From Trichomonas vaginalis G3 (lineage: Eukaryota > Parabasalia > Trichomonadida > Trichomonadidae), in NCBI RefSeq assembly GCF_026262505.1, contig NC_067206.1, positions 36,285,896 through 36,349,895 of the forward strand: a stretch of 64,000 bases of DNA. Reading direction: 5' to 3'. A program made the translations under genes and the position numbers. Positions 61,996-64,000 of the stretch are shown one piece after another. The stretch's first letter is position 1. Each line of letters opens with the position of its first letter. The notes under the pieces were generated by a model. The model was not told the origin of the DNA. It searched no databases and saw only the letters and a list, made by a program, of their open reading frames with translations.

Positions 61996-62316
61996 ATGAC
62001 GAAAACTATTGAGATAACAAACTACAACGGTCATGAGTTCAAGAACTTGTTCTTCGTTCCTCGTGAAAATACATTCTATCAGATACGAGGGAGAAAGGGT
62101 AAAGTTAGTTTGAGCGTTTATGATAGCAAACATAATGGAAGATATATACAAGCAGTAGATACAAACGGTAAGCGTGTTTCATTAGCTTTGTCAAAACTTA
62201 TAAACATTAATTATGACAGCGACTTTGACCTATATGAAGAAGAAAGTGAGTCAGAAGATTATGAGCTGTTATATGAAGCACAGCAATGGGAGGAGTTGCA
62301 ATACTTTTGTAAGTGA
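61996..62316 (+). CDS. Unknown Maverick protein, 106 aa
   Basis: ATG 61996 (MTKTIEITNYNGHEFKNLFF) opens a beta-rich domain (ENTFYQIRGRKGKVSLSVYD, GRYIQAVDTNGKRVSLALSK) and an acidic tail (DLYEEESESEDYELLYEAQQ). The beta segment vaguely recalls the N-terminal strand pattern of NUMOD/HNH proteins but no catalytic HNH is present. AACGTTAGTTTTATTTTTAC lies upstream. The stop is followed at once by a 12-bp tandem repeat. Confidence 0.6.
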   Translation: MTKTIEITNYNGHEFKNLFFVPRENTFYQIRGRKGKVSLSVYDSKHNGRYIQAVDTNGKRVSLALSKLININYDSDFDLYEEESESEDYELLYEAQQWEELQYFCK

Positions 62317-62431
62317 GAACGTTAGTGTGAACGTTAGTGTGTACGTTAGTGTGTACGTTAGTGAGAACGTTAGTGAGAACGTTAGTGAGAACGTTAGTGA
62401 GAACGTTAGTGAGAACGTTAGTGAGAACGTT
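62313..62431 (+). repeat. 12-bp tandem repeat (GTGAGAACGTTA)
   Basis: About ten units of 12 bp occur: GTGAGAACGTTA with variants GTGTGAACGTTA and GTGTGTACGTTA. Every unit contains ACGTTA, also found before the gene at 61996 and near 62601. As the unit is a multiple of three, all frames can stay open, producing apparent VSEN peptides that are not genes. Confidence 0.92.
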
Positions 62432-62466
62432 TATTTTTTCATGCACGTGCATTGTGTCGCGGGGAG

Positions 62467-62479
62467 TTGCCATGGGCAA
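62467..62479. repeat. Small 3-nt-loop hairpin
   Basis: TTGCC-ATG-GGCAA, shortly after the 10-base palindrome TGCACGTGCA (about 62443-62452). It lies in the non-coding right edge of the Maverick region. Confidence 0.6.
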
Positions 62480-62630
62480 TGACCTGCGCACAATATATAA
62501 CGTACAGAGAGGTGAGATGAGGTGGTTTATGTGATAAATACTTTACGTGGCAGAAATAGTTTAAGGTTATTAGAAATATTGCATCTGCGATGTAAAATAT
62601 ACGTTAGTGGTTTTGTAAAGTGTCAGATTG

Positions 62631-62679
62631 ACATATCTTCGGTAAGATGGCGCGCAGTGCCACCGTACTGAAGATATGT
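62631..62679. repeat. Inverted repeat at the right edge of the Maverick region
   Basis: ACATATCTTC (62631-62640) and GAAGATATGT (62670-62679) form a perfect 10-bp stem around a 29-base GC-rich loop. The truncated mariner begins ten bases further. Confidence 0.7.
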
Positions 62680-62688
62680 ATACTAACT

Positions 62689-63114
62689 ATCGCAATTGAT
62701 ATTCTTCAAAAACCTAATACGATGAATGCTCAATATCTAATTGACAATGTTCTTACTCAAATTATCAATTCTGATGAGTTTGAGAAATCCAAACAACAAA
62801 AACAAAAGTTTGCAATTCATTTTGATAATTCAAGAGTTCACAAAAGTCATAAGGTAATGAATTACTTGGTGGAAAACAATGTCAAAGTTGTTCCAAACCC
62901 AATTTATTCACCTGATATTGCACCCTCTGACTTTTATTTATTCGGCACGCTAAAAAAGAGAGCTGAAGGACGCGAATTCGCGAGTCCAGATGATCTTGAA
63001 AATTTTGTAAGAGAGCAATTTGAGCAATTTTCTCATGATGATTTAAAGCGTGTCTTTCAAGCCTGGATCGATCGCTGCGAACGCGTGATTGAATCCAATG
63101 GTGATTATATTTAA
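62689..63114 (+). pseudogene. Mariner transposase C-terminal half
   Basis: The frame covers AIDILQKPNTMNAQYLID to the end ESNGDYI, with the second and third catalytic Asp (HFDNSRVH, SPDIAPSD). It differs from the first copy by a single Glu-to-Gln change (VFQAWID). The first catalytic Asp and the DNA-binding domain are absent. Confidence 0.88.
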
Positions 63115-63194
63115 ATAAACTTTATATATATGTAACTTGTTTATTTCTATTCGCAGTATTCAGGTTTGTGCTAAACACACCTTTGGACACCCTA
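62689..63194 (+). mobile_element. 5'-truncated mariner (Tvmar-like), second copy
   Basis: Sequence from 62689 (ATCGCAATTGATATTC) to CACCCTA at 63188-63194 matches the transposase 3' half and right end of the element at 105-1407. It lies in opposite orientation and is nearly identical. TA follows at 63195-63196. The left inverted end and the first half are missing. Confidence 0.9.
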
Positions 63195-63265
63195 TATAAT
63201 AATTTATTTATAGCATTTTTTACTATACTGTAATAAAAAATTAATTATAATAAATTAAATGTTTA

Positions 63266-63582
63266 TTAAATCAAATGTTTTCTTTGCAATAATATTTTTA
63301 ATGTTGAGTAAACAATGTTGGGATCAAGTGTATCATTTTTCAGACCTTTCTGAACAGCTTCAAGCATACTGATGCATTCGACTTTTTTAAATTGTGTCAT
63401 TTCTTCGAAATCTCTTGTGACTTTTTTGATAACTTTAACACTTCTCTCTGAATCCAGACCTTTAATTTGCAACTTAATCAGGAATGAAGGAACAACACTG
63501 GAATATAACTCGATGACAAGTTCATCGAGTCGAAGATTTGGTTGTACACCACTTGTATGTGCCGGATACCATTGTGTCAAAT
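63266..63582 (-). CDS. C-terminal end of an unknown protein (partial)
   Basis: The minus-strand frame ends at 63266 with KILLQRKHLI. Going upstream it reads LEAVQKGLKNDTLDPNIVYS, RSVKVIKKVTRDFEEMTQF and LRLDELVIELYSSVVPSFLI, then enters the 121-bp tandem repeat, where the true upstream frame is lost. It is helical and may be a host protein truncated by the repeat. The family is not recognised. Confidence 0.4.
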
Positions 63583-63985
63583 TTTTTCTGAAATTAACTT
63601 TAAAAGTACTAAGTAAGATCATGAGATATAGCAATATATGTTTAAACCAACTTATATTTTGGTTGTACACCACTTGTATGTGCCGGATACCATTGTGTCA
63701 AATTTTTTCTGAAATTAACTTTAAAAGTACTAAGTAAGATCATGAGATATAGCAATATATGTTTAAACCAACTTATATTTTGGTTGTACACCACTTGTAT
63801 GTGCCGGATACCATTGTGTCAAATTTTTTCTGAAATTAACTTTAAAAGTACTAAGTAAGATCATGAGATATAGCAATATATGTTTAAACCAACTTATATT
63901 TTGGTTGTACACCACTTGTATGTGCCGGATACCATTGTGTCAAATTTTTTCTGAAATTAACTTTAAAAGTACTAAGTAAGATCAT
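63537..63985. repeat. 121-bp tandem repeat, nearly four units
   Basis: GGTTGTACACCACTTGTATG recurs at 63540, 63661, 63782 and 63903, an exact 121-base period with near-perfect identity. The unit contains TGTGCCGGATACCATTGTGT. The period is not a multiple of three. The last unit ends about 85 bases in, at 63985. Confidence 0.93.
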
Positions 63986-64000
63986 TTATTTTTGCATAAT

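Larger units (their letters stand above)
31602..62679. mobile_element. Composite Maverick/Polinton-like region
   Basis: The block holds the diagnostic Maverick set: retroviral-type integrase (twice), protein-primed DNA polymerase B, A32-like packaging ATPase (twice), capsid-like genes and many small structural genes. Fibre, integrase, ATPase and one structural family are each duplicated, so at least two elements are joined or nested. Gene density is high with short spacers, unlike the flanking host DNA. The left 18 kb is full of frameshifts and the right 13 kb is mostly intact. Exact termini were not proven: the left limit is set at the poly-A/GC hairpin junction and the right at a hairpin next to a truncated mariner. 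Confidence 0.75.

Noticed and set aside
62207..62534. Frames with VSEN, LVRT or NVLT peptides on both strands
   Set aside because: They are translations of the 12-bp tandem repeat; several frames are open at once because the unit is a multiple of three.
63537..63985. Possible CRISPR-like array
   Set aside because: Units are contiguous 121-bp copies with no distinct spacers, and the genome is eukaryotic.
1..64000. tRNA, rRNA or other structured RNA genes
   Set aside because: No cloverleaf, A/B box arrangement or rRNA-like conserved block was recognised by eye.

Overview
The window looks like nuclear DNA of a trichomonad parasite, most likely Trichomonas vaginalis. It is AT-rich, and no introns were recognised in its genes. 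Some genes carry a short TCAYTW-type initiator just upstream of the ATG (the purine nucleoside phosphorylase and alcohol dehydrogenase genes are clear cases). Families expanded in that organism are present: ankyrin proteins, a GP63-like protease, Pmp-like surface proteins, Rab GTPases, a bacterial-type purine nucleoside phosphorylase and an NADP-type secondary alcohol dehydrogenase. Mariner and Maverick/Polinton elements are also present. The species call is an inference from gene content; no search was run.

Positions 1-31573 are a host segment with heavy repeat damage. An ankyrin gene is split exactly at a TA dinucleotide by a full-length mariner. It is followed by an intact ankyrin gene, a 289-bp MITE with a 9-bp target duplication, a broken GP63-like gene, a 1707-residue protein of unknown function, purine nucleoside phosphorylase, a SAS-6-like centriole protein, secondary alcohol dehydrogenase and a Rab GTPase. 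Next is a Pmp-like surface protein gene broken by a stop, a frameshift and a 1.5-kb TTAA-bounded insertion. From 22.1 to 30.8 kb an RPA32-like gene is joined to three head-to-tail units. Each unit carries an exonuclease 1-like remnant (minus), a 5'-truncated Pmp-like frame (plus) and a nucleoside-kinase remnant (minus).

Positions 31602-62679 are a composite of at least two Maverick/Polinton-like virus-derived elements. The left part (31.6-44 kb) is badly frameshifted. It holds a Dam-like methylase, a structural-gene pair, a fibre with a phage collar-type tip, an integrase and protein-primed DNA polymerase B. The middle part (44-49.6 kb) holds remnants of an A32-like packaging ATPase and of a probable SF3 helicase. 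The right part (49.6-62.6 kb) is the best preserved. It holds two KilA-N proteins (one with a GIY-YIG-like domain), a CxxC protein cassette, an integrase, a second collar-tipped fibre, a capsid-like protein, a second packaging ATPase and several small genes. Integrase, fibre, ATPase and one structural family each occur twice, which is why more than one element is inferred.

Several non-coding patterns stand out in the Maverick region. (1) A family of about 48-nt imperfect palindromes lies in inverted orientation around both copies of the CxxC gene, and its arms differ in a coordinated way between loci. (2) Pairs of GC-rich hairpins with 3-nt loops occur inside and between genes. (3) Divergent gene pairs have 16-25 bp between start codons, and an initiator-like TCAT on the plus strand overlaps the minus-strand ATG. 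The window ends with a truncated second mariner and a 121-bp tandem repeat.
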